Source: an uncultured Roseburia sp. (GTDB taxonomy: Bacteria; Bacillota; Clostridia; Lachnospirales; Lachnospiraceae). Taken from it: 16,716 nucleotides of DNA. The translations under genes and the position numbers were made by a program. Positions 7,695 to 15,430 of the stretch are shown here, piece by piece. The notes below the pieces were generated by a model. That model saw only the letters and a list, made by a program, of their open reading frames with translations, ran no database searches and had not been told where the DNA came from. Each line of letters starts with the position of its first letter. Position 1 is the stretch's first letter. The stretch covers positions 1 to 16,716 of the forward strand of contig CAMSEJ010000009.1 of NCBI GenBank assembly GCA_947057405.1. The letters are read 5' to 3'.

Positions 7695-7775
7695 TTCCTT
7701 GATTTTTTTTGTTTGTTGTTGAATTGTGGTTATTTGCCACTTGTTACTTTGTTCCATTCAGTTGCAAGAGGAACG

Positions 7776-10700
7776 TTACACCCTCCTTTCCCTGAATTTT
7801 TTTCTATACAGAAAGCCTGCACCAAACACTGCTATAATGCCTGCCATTGTATATGGAGTTTTTCCTGTGCCGCCCGTTTCTGGCAGCTCATATGCAGAAA
7901 ATACATTATTATAATTGACTTCCTGCATTGTAATCTGTTCTTCTGTACCTACGGCAATTGTGCCCGTTATCCTTCTATCTGAGGAAGGATTGCCATTGAT
8001 CTCCGTTTCGTATTCCGGATACTGTATTTCTTCAATAGTGTACTCTGTACCCTGCGGCAAATATCGGATGACAATATACTGATTATTCTTTAATTTAAAA
8101 TGTCCTCCGTCTTGAATAATAAGATCATACTCAATCGGTTCATCTTCACCTTCATTATATTTCCAATATGAATAATCATCCGGTAAAGGTATCATTTCCG
8201 GTTTCCCGTTCGCATCAAGTACAGGGTTTCCCTGTGCGTCAAGTTTTGGCTTTTCAAGAGTAATTGTAAACTCAAACTCATCATCTGTCTCTTTTTCTGC
8301 CTCCGTTTTCTTATCTGTAACAGTTTTGCTGACTTTCAGATGTCCGTAATCCTTCTTGTTATCTTCCGGTTCTCTTGACGTTACAGATGGTAATGTAAAA
8401 TGCATCCAACATGTAGAACCTGTCAAACCACGTTCCGTATAAAAAAATTGTAAGCGATGGCTGCCACTTTTTATACCTGCAACTTTACCGTCTGCATCTT
8501 TCTTCAAAGTTCCATCTGAGTTTTTTAATCCAAGGTAATCCCATAAATCAACATACTCTCCAACCGATCCATGAACACCTCCAATATCACAGACTAACTG
8601 ACCATCCAAAAACACCCACATATCATCATCGCCAAAAAAAACATATTCTAACGGCCCTGTATATTCTGAACTCAAATCAAAATCAACTTCATAATACATC
8701 CCAAACAGATAATTATGATTATTCTTATCATCTGCTTCGGGAGATGACTTACTACTATCCGAACCCGAACCCATTGTACTACCAGTAAATTCATACTGAC
8801 CATTTACGGCACCCATCAAAGGATCAGCACCTTTGATGCCATCTAATGGCCAAAAATTATTTGACCATATCTTAGGAACACTCCACCCTTTTCTCCACCA
8901 GAATTTATCTAAATTCTCCACTCTACTTGTCTGCGAGCCATTTCTTACTTCTGCCATACGCAAAGTATATGAATCACCATTGCGCTTAAAAGTAAGCGTC
9001 CCATCAGGATAACGTTTTTTGCCTTCCACCGTATCTGTTCCAAATATTTTAGGAGCAGTTATTCCTGGAGCAAATGTGACGCTTTCTCCATTTACATCTG
9101 TAACCAGACCAAACGTACAATTACTATAACCAATCCCATTCGCTTTGTTTAAAGTATTATTGTTCCACTTAACATATCCAAAATCTGACCAATCTCCATT
9201 ACCAAATGCATATTGACCATCTTCAGGTTTCCCTGTTGCCTTCTTTTTCAAACCCGAATTGATACCGGCATGACCAGTCGCTAATTTATTACCATCATAT
9301 ATCTTTCCATTACTTATATCATAGTCATAAAATACAGCGTCATATTCTGAAGTATCATTTTTAGTAGTGTCATATACCAGTCTTATCACCGCATTATCTT
9401 TGATATAAATATAGCCCGAATCTGAACCCGGTTTAGCCGTTGCAGACTCTATTCTATTTGTGAAATGTATACCCGAACCATATCTGTAAATATCCCAGTC
9501 GTCTCGGCGGACGCTGACAGAACTCTTATTCTCTTTCAAGACCCATATTTCCTTTAATTCATATCCATTATTCTCAATTAATGCATCGAAATAATTAAGA
9601 CTTGGTGCTTTTATATAAGTATATTCTCTTTGAGAATACACTTCCATTGTTTGTGAGAACATTTCAACTTCTGTACGATCAGCAACCACTCCTACCGCAG
9701 GCTTCCTTTTCAGATAAAATTTCTTCGTGGCTGGCGTCTGTCCATTCTTAGGTAACCTTTTACCGGTTGTATCAATTATATCTAAACTACCCGCTGTATT
9801 ATTACCACTTGTAGCAAACCTGTCGATATTGGCATAATACTGTACTGTAAAAGGAGGATTAGGCGTCGGCGACTTTGATGAACCAAAAGTATCTCCCATC
9901 ACCTCAACAGTCATCGAATCTGATTCCAGCTGCACATCTTCTTCAGCATCATTCAACAACATGCTGTCGACTGTTTTTACCTTATTTCTGCTCATTGTCA
10001 TTACCAATATCTCGGTTGCGGTTTGCTCTTCAGTATCCGCGTCAGAACCCGTATCACTTTCGCTAACAGGAGTAATATCTGCCGTTACCTTACACTGTGA
10101 AACATCTAATTTTTCTCCATTATAAGTTAATGAATACGTCCACGTTCTTACTACATCAGCATCATTTCCATCATTTTCTTCTTTTACGAAAGCGGCATAT
10201 GCTCTATGTTCATCTGAGTTCTCACTCAACAGCTCAACATTTAATTTTAACCCTTCTGTACTGTCTTCCGTATCGTTCTCTTCTTGAAAAGGTTCCTCCT
10301 CTGCTTTTTCTGTTGAAAGCTCTTCCTCGTCTGCCGCAACGTCTTCTGCGCTTTGCGTTTCCTCGTCAATACTTTGTAATACATCTGTATCTGCTGGTAC
10401 ATTTGCATCGTCTTCAACTGCCGAATCTTCCTGAAGCTCATTACCGGCTTCCGTTTCTGCACTCGTTTTATCTTCCGGCAAAGGTGCCGCCATTCCTGAC
10501 GGCATCTTCGCCACACCTTCTATATGAAGAGATATTTTAAAGTCATCATCTTCATATTCACATTCCTCATCCACTTCTATTCTAGAAGGTTCATCACTTT
10601 TTACAATAAATCCAAACTCACAAAACCGATCCGTTTCAAAACTGGTTTTACCACCTTCTACAAGACTTCCTTCCAGCACCCTGCTGCCTTCATCTGCAAA

Positions 10701-12092
10701 ATGGACAACCGACATCGGCTTTCCTTCCGGCAAACCGTTTTCATCTAACAATTGTAAACTCACCTGTACCGGAGCCTGGGGTTCAATTTCTTCTCCGTCC
10801 AGATAGAATCCAATCTTGAGTAATGCGTTCATTTCCGCTTCTTCATCGTCTATCTGTTTCCGGCACTCTGCCTCCCGCTCCGCATAACGCTCCGGATCAC
10901 TTTCCTGTGTAATCATTTCTGCTACCAGCTCGGCTTCTTCCGGAATCTTTGCCTCCGCACCGTATGTGACGCTTACAATAAATCCGTCGCCTTCACAGGC
11001 TTTGAAAAATTCTGCCGTTTCCGTCGTTTCGGTTTCGGCTGACGCCTCGGTAGACTGCACCGCTTCCGTTTCGGCGGGCTGTGCCGCTTCCGTACCGGCT
11101 GCTGTCTCAGTGCTTTGAACCGCTTCCGTATTCTCTGCAGCTTCCGTACCGATTACGTCTTCCGGCACTTCATCTACTGCAGCTTCCACAATTACGAAGC
11201 ATCCGGCTTCTTCACTGTGGATATGTTCTTCCAGTACCGGCAGCGCACAGATAAGTCTCTGTGTCACTTCGCCGCCTTCCGCTTCCGGCTGTACCTCCTC
11301 GAAACACTCTGCCGCATGAGTATGCAGTTCAAGCTGGCCGCATGCCAGTTCGTGCCGCTTCTCGTAGCATTCCGCCGCATGGGCATGCCCGTCGGCGCCT
11401 TCTTCCAGTTCACATACCAGCGTATCTTCCACCGCCAGGCACTCCGCACCGTGTACGTGTTCCGCCGCGGTACAGATGATATTGTTGTCCGCATCAAAGC
11501 AGTTCGCCATATGGGTATGGGATGCCTGCCCGCAGATTAAGTTGCCCGCTTCGTCGTAGCATTCCGCCGCATGCTGGTGCTCCGGCGCTTCACAAATCAG
11601 ACTGCCGTTTTCGTCAAAACACCCTGTGCCGTGCGCATGCTCGGGCGACTGGCACTGCAGACCGGTCACTTTCTTTGTATAACACGCTTCGTCATGTACA
11701 TGGCCTTCCGCTTCTTCCAGTTCGCAAATCAATACTTCCTGATCCGCGTAGCACTCTTCCGTGTGCACATGTGCCGGAAGCTCCGCCAGCGTACATACTA
11801 CATTGCCCTCGGCGTCATAGCAGTCGTCGTTATGCGTGTGAACGACATAATCGGCAAGGCCGCAAATCAGGTTGCCCTCGGCGTCCCGGCATTCTTCCGT
11901 ATGTGCATGCACCTCCAGGCTGCAGTTGAGCACCTTTTCCTTGCGTGTCATCGCCTGGCCCATCAGCTTCAAGGCTGTGACCGTGCCCAGTCCTACCAGA
12001 ACGGCCATACAGGTAAATATCACCAGCCAGTGCTTATGCTTTTTTCTGTCCTGCAAAAATTTTGCAATTTGTTTTAAAATCGGAGAATCCAT
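7776..12092 (-). CDS. Giant LPETG surface adhesin with HxHxxxC repeats and fibro-slime domain (probable pilus tip)
   Basis: 1438 aa. A Lys-rich N terminus and a hydrophobic helix (about 22-44) act as signal or anchor. Residues about 57-299 hold eleven His/Cys repeats. Thr-Glu-Ala low complexity follows (315-360), then a ZU5-like stretch (about 369-500) and an acidic region (about 535-615). A fibro-slime/PA14-like domain ends near 1235 and has the Asp-rich core GDDDMWVFLDGQLVCDIGGV (1154-1173), as in carbohydrate- or calcium-binding modules. A C-terminal FctA-like domain carries K1256, E1354 and N1395/N1396 as candidate isopeptide residues. LPETG (1403-1407), a membrane helix and RKKFRERRV complete it. 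A GGAGG site lies 7 nt before the start. Placement just before the backbone pilin and SrtC suggests a tip or minor pilin. N-terminal DNA is GC-rich, while the C-terminal two thirds are AT-rich. Confidence 0.9.
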   Translation of the reverse strand: MDSPILKQIAKFLQDRKKHKHWLVIFTCMAVLVGLGTVTALKLMGQAMTRKEKVLNCSLEVHAHTEECRDAEGNLICGLADYVVHTHNDDCYDAEGNVVCTLAELPAHVHTEECYADQEVLICELEEAEGHVHDEACYTKKVTGLQCQSPEHAHGTGCFDENGSLICEAPEHQHAAECYDEAGNLICGQASHTHMANCFDADNNIICTAAEHVHGAECLAVEDTLVCELEEGADGHAHAAECYEKRHELACGQLELHTHAAECFEEVQPEAEGGEVTQRLICALPVLEEHIHSEEAGCFVIVEAAVDEVPEDVIGTEAAENTEAVQSTETAAGTEAAQPAETEAVQSTEASAETETTETAEFFKACEGDGFIVSVTYGAEAKIPEEAELVAEMITQESDPERYAEREAECRKQIDDEEAEMNALLKIGFYLDGEEIEPQAPVQVSLQLLDENGLPEGKPMSVVHFADEGSRVLEGSLVEGGKTSFETDRFCEFGFIVKSDEPSRIEVDEECEYEDDDFKISLHIEGVAKMPSGMAAPLPEDKTSAETEAGNELQEDSAVEDDANVPADTDVLQSIDEETQSAEDVAADEEELSTEKAEEEPFQEENDTEDSTEGLKLNVELLSENSDEHRAYAAFVKEENDGNDADVVRTWTYSLTYNGEKLDVSQCKVTADITPVSESDTGSDADTEEQTATEILVMTMSRNKVKTVDSMLLNDAEEDVQLESDSMTVEVMGDTFGSSKSPTPNPPFTVQYYANIDRFATSGNNTAGSLDIIDTTGKRLPKNGQTPATKKFYLKRKPAVGVVADRTEVEMFSQTMEVYSQREYTYIKAPSLNYFDALIENNGYELKEIWVLKENKSSVSVRRDDWDIYRYGSGIHFTNRIESATAKPGSDSGYIYIKDNAVIRLVYDTTKNDTSEYDAVFYDYDISNGKIYDGNKLATGHAGINSGLKKKATGKPEDGQYAFGNGDWSDFGYVKWNNNTLNKANGIGYSNCTFGLVTDVNGESVTFAPGITAPKIFGTDTVEGKKRYPDGTLTFKRNGDSYTLRMAEVRNGSQTSRVENLDKFWWRKGWSVPKIWSNNFWPLDGIKGADPLMGAVNGQYEFTGSTMGSGSDSSKSSPEADDKNNHNYLFGMYYEVDFDLSSEYTGPLEYVFFGDDDMWVFLDGQLVCDIGGVHGSVGEYVDLWDYLGLKNSDGTLKKDADGKVAGIKSGSHRLQFFYTERGLTGSTCWMHFTLPSVTSREPEDNKKDYGHLKVSKTVTDKKTEAEKETDDEFEFTITLEKPKLDAQGNPVLDANGKPEMIPLPDDYSYWKYNEGEDEPIEYDLIIQDGGHFKLKNNQYIVIRYLPQGTEYTIEEIQYPEYETEINGNPSSDRRITGTIAVGTEEQITMQEVNYNNVFSAYELPETGGTGKTPYTMAGIIAVFGAGFLYRKKFRERRV
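11196..11924 (-). repeat. Eleven HxH-x3-C...C protein repeats in the adhesin
   Basis: Residues 57-299 of the adhesin carry ten units of pattern HxHxxxC followed 8-18 residues later by a second Cys (for example HTHNDDCYDAEGNVVC, HQHAAECYDEAGNLIC). An eleventh, HIHSEEAGC, has a longer spacer. Each complete unit offers two His and two Cys, which could bind metal or form disulfides. Similar repeats occur in other large clostridial surface proteins. I know of no demonstrated function. Confidence 0.9.
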
Positions 12093-12125
12093 TACGCAGC
12101 CTCCCTCCTTGTAACTGTTTCACTT

Positions 12126-12725
12126 TTATTTTACAATCCCGATGCCCGACATCGGCCAGACACGGAATAATATCCTGCCCACTACCATATCGTTGCTTAC
12201 GCAGCCTACCGATGTGTTCCGGCTGTCAATGCTGGTCGCCCGGTGATCCCCCATGACGAAGCATTTGCCGTCCGGCACCTGGTATGGCAGCTCGATGTTG
12301 CACTCCCCAAGCGCTTTTTCGTTGACATAGGGTTCGTCGAGCAGTTCTTCGTTGACGTATACGTTGCCTTCCGCGTCGATGTCTACCCAGTCCCCTGCCG
12401 TCGCAATTACACGCTTGATCAGGATGTTGTTGTTGTAATAAAATGCGATGACGTCATGTGTCTTGTATTTGGAACTGTTTACTGCCACTACGATGTCTTT
12501 GTCCTGCAGCGTCTCTGTCATGGATGTCCCGCTAATCTGTAATACCGGAAGTATCAGAACAGCGATCAGAACAGCGATTGCCGCAACGACCAAAAGGGAA
12601 AATACCGTGCTTTTCAGTACCCGGCTGTAATTGCTTTTGTACTGTTCTTTTTTCAGCTCCGCTTCCAACAGCTCCATACTTGGGACTGTCATCCCTTCTG
12701 TACTCTGTGTTTCATTTTGTTCCAT
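12126..12725 (-). CDS. lepB: Bacterial-type signal peptidase I
   Basis: 199-aa membrane protease that removes Sec signal peptides on the outer membrane face. A polar N terminus (1-38) and a single membrane helix (about 41-62) precede the S26 domain. The catalytic Ser is S68 (SGTSMTETL) and the general base Lys is K104 (LIKRVIATAGD). The signature box GDHRATSIDSR is at 159-169, with His where the common form is GDNR. Its ATG overlaps the TAA of the coiled-coil gene (TAATG), which implies translational coupling. The adhesin starts 33 nt downstream. As a dedicated peptidase it probably matures the adhesin and pilin precursors. Its Ser-Lys chemistry differs from the Ser-His SipW at the other end of the locus. 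Confidence 0.95.
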   Translation of the reverse strand: MEQNETQSTEGMTVPSMELLEAELKKEQYKSNYSRVLKSTVFSLLVVAAIAVLIAVLILPVLQISGTSMTETLQDKDIVVAVNSSKYKTHDVIAFYYNNNILIKRVIATAGDWVDIDAEGNVYVNEELLDEPYVNEKALGECNIELPYQVPDGKCFVMGDHRATSIDSRNTSVGCVSNDMVVGRILFRVWPMSGIGIVK

Positions 12726-13156
12726 TATCTTCCAGACCTCCCTATATCTTCATGCCCTGCCGGAGCTTCCCCCATGCACCGGAGCCTGATGTTATATAAA
12801 TACTGGTCTGCTGCCTGTTGTGCTGCTTTTAAGAGCCCGTTCAGCCTAAGCGCCGCTCCGGCAACAGAACCCGCCTGCTCGAGTTGTGCCTTCCTCTCGG
12901 AACGCCATTTCTCCATCTCCGCTTCCAATTCCCCGATGCGGCCGTCTTTGCTGCCGCGCCGTTGTTCAAGCTTGTGGATTAATGCTTCCTTTTCTTCCAG
13001 CCTTGCCTTCAGGCGGCCGTTGTTCTGCTCGATACCGTGCAGTTCGTTGTCCTTTTCTTCGCATTCTGTCTGCAGTCGGGCAATTTCCCTGCTTTGTTCG
13101 AGCAATAACTGAAGAAGTTCTTCCCGGCGTAGTTTCTGTAATTCTTTCCCCGTCAT
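12725..13156 (-). CDS. Cytosolic coiled-coil protein, short paralog
   Basis: 143 aa, function not recognised. Residues 1-20 (MTGKELQKLRREELLQLLLE) and a long charged coiled coil (about 20-95) precede AALRLNGLLKAAQQAADQYL (101-120), then a short tail. The first 120 or so residues align without gaps to the 446-aa protein encoded just upstream, so the two are tandem paralogs. There is no signal peptide or membrane segment. A modest AGAGG site sits 6 nt before the start, and a promoter-like site is about 60 bp upstream. Translational coupling to the signal peptidase (TAATG) suggests a role tied to surface-protein export, perhaps as a scaffold. A DivIVA-like polar role is speculation. Confidence 0.8.
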   Translation of the reverse strand: MTGKELQKLRREELLQLLLEQSREIARLQTECEEKDNELHGIEQNNGRLKARLEEKEALIHKLEQRRGSKDGRIGELEAEMEKWRSERKAQLEQAGSVAGAALRLNGLLKAAQQAADQYLYNIRLRCMGEAPAGHEDIGRSGR

Positions 13157-13215
13157 ATGAAACCTCTTTTCGGTTGCCGGCTTCCTCGTCGGAAGCGTTC
13201 TGGTTAACTGCGTCT

Positions 13216-13244
13216 ATTATACTACCTGCTACTGCACCAGACAA
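13216..13244 (-). promoter_or_regulatory. Candidate promoter of the pilus operon
   Basis: On the minus strand TTGTCT (4/6), a 17-bp spacer and a perfect TATAAT lie about 60 bp before the 143-aa coiled-coil start. This is the best candidate for the main promoter of the signal peptidase-adhesin-pilin operon, because the genes beyond are nearly contiguous. Confidence 0.6.
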
Positions 13245-13342
13245 TTGGCAAATTCACCAAATCCGAGGCCCTCCCGGGCTTGCGATACGCTACTGTGCTC
13301 TTAACGTACAATCAGTATAGCAGATGGATCGTCAAAGGATGC

Positions 13343-13384
13343 GTCAAAACTTTTCTAAAAAAGAGGTTGTTTTTGACTTTTTTT
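13343..13384 (+). terminator. Terminator-like hairpin facing against the genes
   Basis: GTCAAAAC (13343-13350) pairs with GTTTTTGAC (13369-13377) with one bulged T, followed by seven T residues (13378-13384). The T-run is on the plus strand, while all supported genes are on the minus strand. It lies just past the end of the 446-aa gene. It could block antisense transcription or act weakly in both directions. The stem is AT-rich. Confidence 0.4.
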
Positions 13385-13389
13385 GATTT

Positions 13390-14730
13390 TCAGTTCTTCA
13401 TCCTTGCCATAAGCGGGGAGGACTCGTATTTGTCCGCGTTTCGTCTGGATTTGCCTTTACCTGCCCCAAATACCCCAAACAGCCCTTTGCCGCGGCGCGT
13501 CTTCCCTGCGCCTTCTTTGGTGTCCGGACCTGCCGCATTGCCTGCCTGGGCAGATGCGGCCGTTGTGTCAGCGGCTCCGGTCGAGGCGGCGGTGTTGGCA
13601 GCTAAGGTGTCGGTAGTTCCGGTTGATGCGGATGCGGTGCCGGTGATTCCGGCAGATGCGGTTGTCACGTCGGCGGATGCGGTGTCAGTTGTTCCGGTTG
13701 ATGCAGCTGCTGCGGCTGCCGTGTCGGCGGATGCAGTGTCAGTTGCTCCGGTTGATGCAGCTGCTGCGGCTGCCGTGTCGGCGGATACAGTGTCAGTTGC
13801 TCCGATTGGTGCAGCTGCCATGCCGGCAGATGCGGTATCAGTGGTTCCGGTTGATTCAGTTGTGTCGGTAATTCCGGCAGATGTGGTTGGTACAGTGATG
13901 TCAAATGCCTGAGCGGATGTGGTTGTTGTAGCTGTATCGTTCGACCGGGCAGATGCGGCGGATGTAGTTGTATCAGTTGCCCGGACGGATGTGGTTGCTG
14001 CAGTTGTATTGTTCGACCGGGCAGATGCGGCGGCCGGAACGGCTTCTTCTATTGCCGCTGCAGCGGCTGTAACGGCTTTGGTTATATGATATTCTGCCGA
14101 GAGCCTGTCGATTGCGGAAATCGGCTGGGATTTTTCATATGCCCTTTTGGAATCGGCCGCGAATTTGTCGATGGCCGGGATGACCGCTGCGTTTCTTGTC
14201 TCGGCTTTCGGTTTTGCCTGAAGCTTACGTTTTGGTTCGGGTTTTGCCTGAACTGCTGCAATGCGTTCTTTTTTCGCACTGGCTGCGGAAGACGGCATCG
14301 CAGTGATTGGCATGGCGGGCTTTGCTACCCTGACCGTGCTGGGGTTAATGCCCTGTTCCTTTGCATATTTTATATGCTGATCTGCTTCCCGCTGGGTTGT
14401 ATCAAAAATATCGTTTATGAGCCTGGCTGCTTCTGTGAGGGTTCCAATCTCTTTCATGTCTATCCACAGGTCGTTGCGCAGCATTTCGAGCTCTGTCTCA
14501 AGACTGCGTATCCTGGTGTCGCGCAGATCCAGATCTTTCTTGAGATTCTCAATATATGCATCACTGTCGTCGAGTTTGACCTTTAACGCATCATTATCGG
14601 CCAAAAGCACCGCCAGTTCTTCCCCCTTTTTATCTATCTGACCCTGAAGCTGGGATGCTTCGCCGCCCTGTGTCAAAAGAAGCTGCACGAGATCCTTTGC
14701 CTTCAGTTTGCGAAATTCCTTCTCTGTCAT
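13390..14730 (-). CDS. Coiled-coil protein with Ala/Thr/Ser/Asp repeat tail, long paralog
   Basis: 446 aa, function not recognised. Residues 1-20 and a coiled coil to about 95 are followed by LTEAARLINDIFDTTQREAD (98-117), all co-linear with the 143-aa neighbour. A basic Ala/Lys/Pro stretch (about 135-215) follows, then about 190 residues of low complexity dominated by T, A, S and D, including an 18-residue unit (TDTASADTAAAAAASTGA). The end is a basic, Gly-rich tail (TRRGKGLFGVFGAGKGKSRR). There is no signal peptide, so the repeat tail is probably intracellular despite looking mucin-like. AAGGAGGG lies 7 nt before the ATG and a promoter-like site about 72 bp upstream. A scaffold or cell-pole role is possible but unproven. 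Confidence 0.8.
   Translation of the reverse strand: MTEKEFRKLKAKDLVQLLLTQGGEASQLQGQIDKKGEELAVLLADNDALKVKLDDSDAYIENLKKDLDLRDTRIRSLETELEMLRNDLWIDMKEIGTLTEAARLINDIFDTTQREADQHIKYAKEQGINPSTVRVAKPAMPITAMPSSAASAKKERIAAVQAKPEPKRKLQAKPKAETRNAAVIPAIDKFAADSKRAYEKSQPISAIDRLSAEYHITKAVTAAAAAIEEAVPAAASARSNNTTAATTSVRATDTTTSAASARSNDTATTTTSAQAFDITVPTTSAGITDTTESTGTTDTASAGMAAAPIGATDTVSADTAAAAAASTGATDTASADTAAAAAASTGTTDTASADVTTASAGITGTASASTGTTDTLAANTAASTGAADTTAASAQAGNAAGPDTKEGAGKTRRGKGLFGVFGAGKGKSRRNADKYESSPLMARMKN
13682..13843 (-). repeat. 54-bp tandem repeat, about three copies
   Basis: Units start at 13682, 13736 and 13790. The first two are nearly identical and the third diverges after about 30 bases. Each encodes the 18-residue unit TDTASADTAAAAAASTGA in the 446-aa protein. 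The period is a multiple of three, so gain or loss of copies keeps the frame. More degenerate copies extend on both sides (about 13540-14020). Confidence 0.85.
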
Positions 14731-14802
14731 AAGCTAACCCTCCTTATCATAAAGTTATCTCCCCGGTTCTCTCTGATAACCTTTGGCTTTCCGTTTATTC
14801 CT

Positions 14803-14831
14803 ATTATATAATTTAGCACCTTATTCGTGAA
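14803..14831 (-). promoter_or_regulatory. Candidate promoter of the 446-aa coiled-coil gene
   Basis: On the minus strand TTCACG (4/6), a 17-bp spacer and a perfect TATAAT. The predicted start gives a leader of about 65 nt ending in a strong AAGGAGGG site. Upstream DNA is AT-rich. Confidence 0.6.
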
Positions 14832-14964
14832 ATAGCAACTTTATTTTGCCGATCCGGATTTACGATGTTTTCCGGATCTGGTTATTTTTTCTGTTTCTTG
14901 TTAAATTGTATCAGGGGATTTCGGGATGCTTTGCCGGAGGGGCAGCCCGGACACCGCACTCTGC

Positions 14965-14998
14965 TGACAGCATGTACATACCAGTATACATGCTGTCA
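14965..14998. repeat. Perfect 12-bp inverted repeat
   Basis: TGACAGCATGTA (14965-14976) and TACATGCTGTCA (14987-14998) are exact reverse complements around a 10-nt spacer. No T-run follows on either strand, so it is not a typical terminator. It lies about 135 bp upstream of the promoter-like site for the coiled-coil gene, so it could be an operator for a dimeric regulator or an RNA hairpin. Confidence 0.6.
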
Positions 14999-15025
14999 AA
15001 AGATGCCCGGAGGCTCCCTTACAGG

Positions 15026-15147
15026 AATTGTTAAAGAAGTACTCTACACCGGATTAGAGTATGTTTGAAAAATGCTTTCCGGCAAATGTATTCCACACCA
15101 AACGGGAGATTTGTGCCAAATGCAGGTAAAGTAATTCTTTAACAATT
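15026..15147. repeat. 122-bp element bounded by 17-bp inverted repeats
   Basis: AATTGTTAAAGAA (15026-15038) and TTCTTTAACAATT (15135-15147) are exact reverse complements. After one mismatch a further 3 bp pair. Inside is a second hairpin, TACTCT (15040-15045) with AGAGTA (15056-15061). There is no coding potential and no visible target-site duplication. It could be a MITE-like element or a structured RNA. Confidence 0.5.
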
Positions 15148-15430
15148 TCTGACTATTCTTGTTATTTATATCGGATAAAATCTGAAATATTGAAGGGGGA
15201 CAGAGGATTTTTTTGAGATTTTACGGCCGCAGAGCTTTTGAGGATAAAATCTGCATTGTTTCAGGATACTATTAATAGGAAGTTTCGGGGCAAATCTGCG
15301 TTGTTTCGTTTGTGTGAGCTGCCTGATCGGGCATATGGTATGGATAAAATCATTTTGAATTGCGGAAAGAATGTATGCTTCGGGTGTATTCCGGTATGGC
15401 AGCTCCCCTTTGCAATGGAGAATGGTAAAT
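15148..15430. other. Gene-free stretch with short direct repeats
   Basis: No supported gene. The word GGATAAAATCTG occurs at 15173-15184 and 15242-15253, with GGATAAAATC again at 15342-15351. AAATCTGCATTGTTTC (15247-15262) recurs with one mismatch at 15292-15307. An open frame on the minus strand overlaps the amidase end but has no family-like features and is made partly of these repeats. No clear terminator for the amidase gene is visible. Confidence 0.5.

Noticed and set aside
7681..7740. Upstream ATG adding 20 residues to the pilin
   Set aside because: The extension is polar (Asn/Thr/Lys-rich) and would hide the signal peptide. AAGGAG sits 8 nt before the later ATG.
11115..12077. Plus-strand open frames across the HxH repeat region
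   Set aside because: They are antisense to the adhesin. The minus frame has signal, repeats, domains and LPETG in one reading frame.
13682..13843. CRISPR array
   Set aside because: The repeat units are adjacent with no unique spacers and code for protein repeats.
13280..13912. Plus-strand open frame with VPVDA repeats
   Set aside because: It mirrors the low-complexity tail of the 446-aa gene. The minus frame has a ribosome site, a promoter and a paralog next to it.
15173..15351. CRISPR-like short repeats
   Set aside because: Only 10-12-bp words at uneven spacing, with no conserved full-length repeat.
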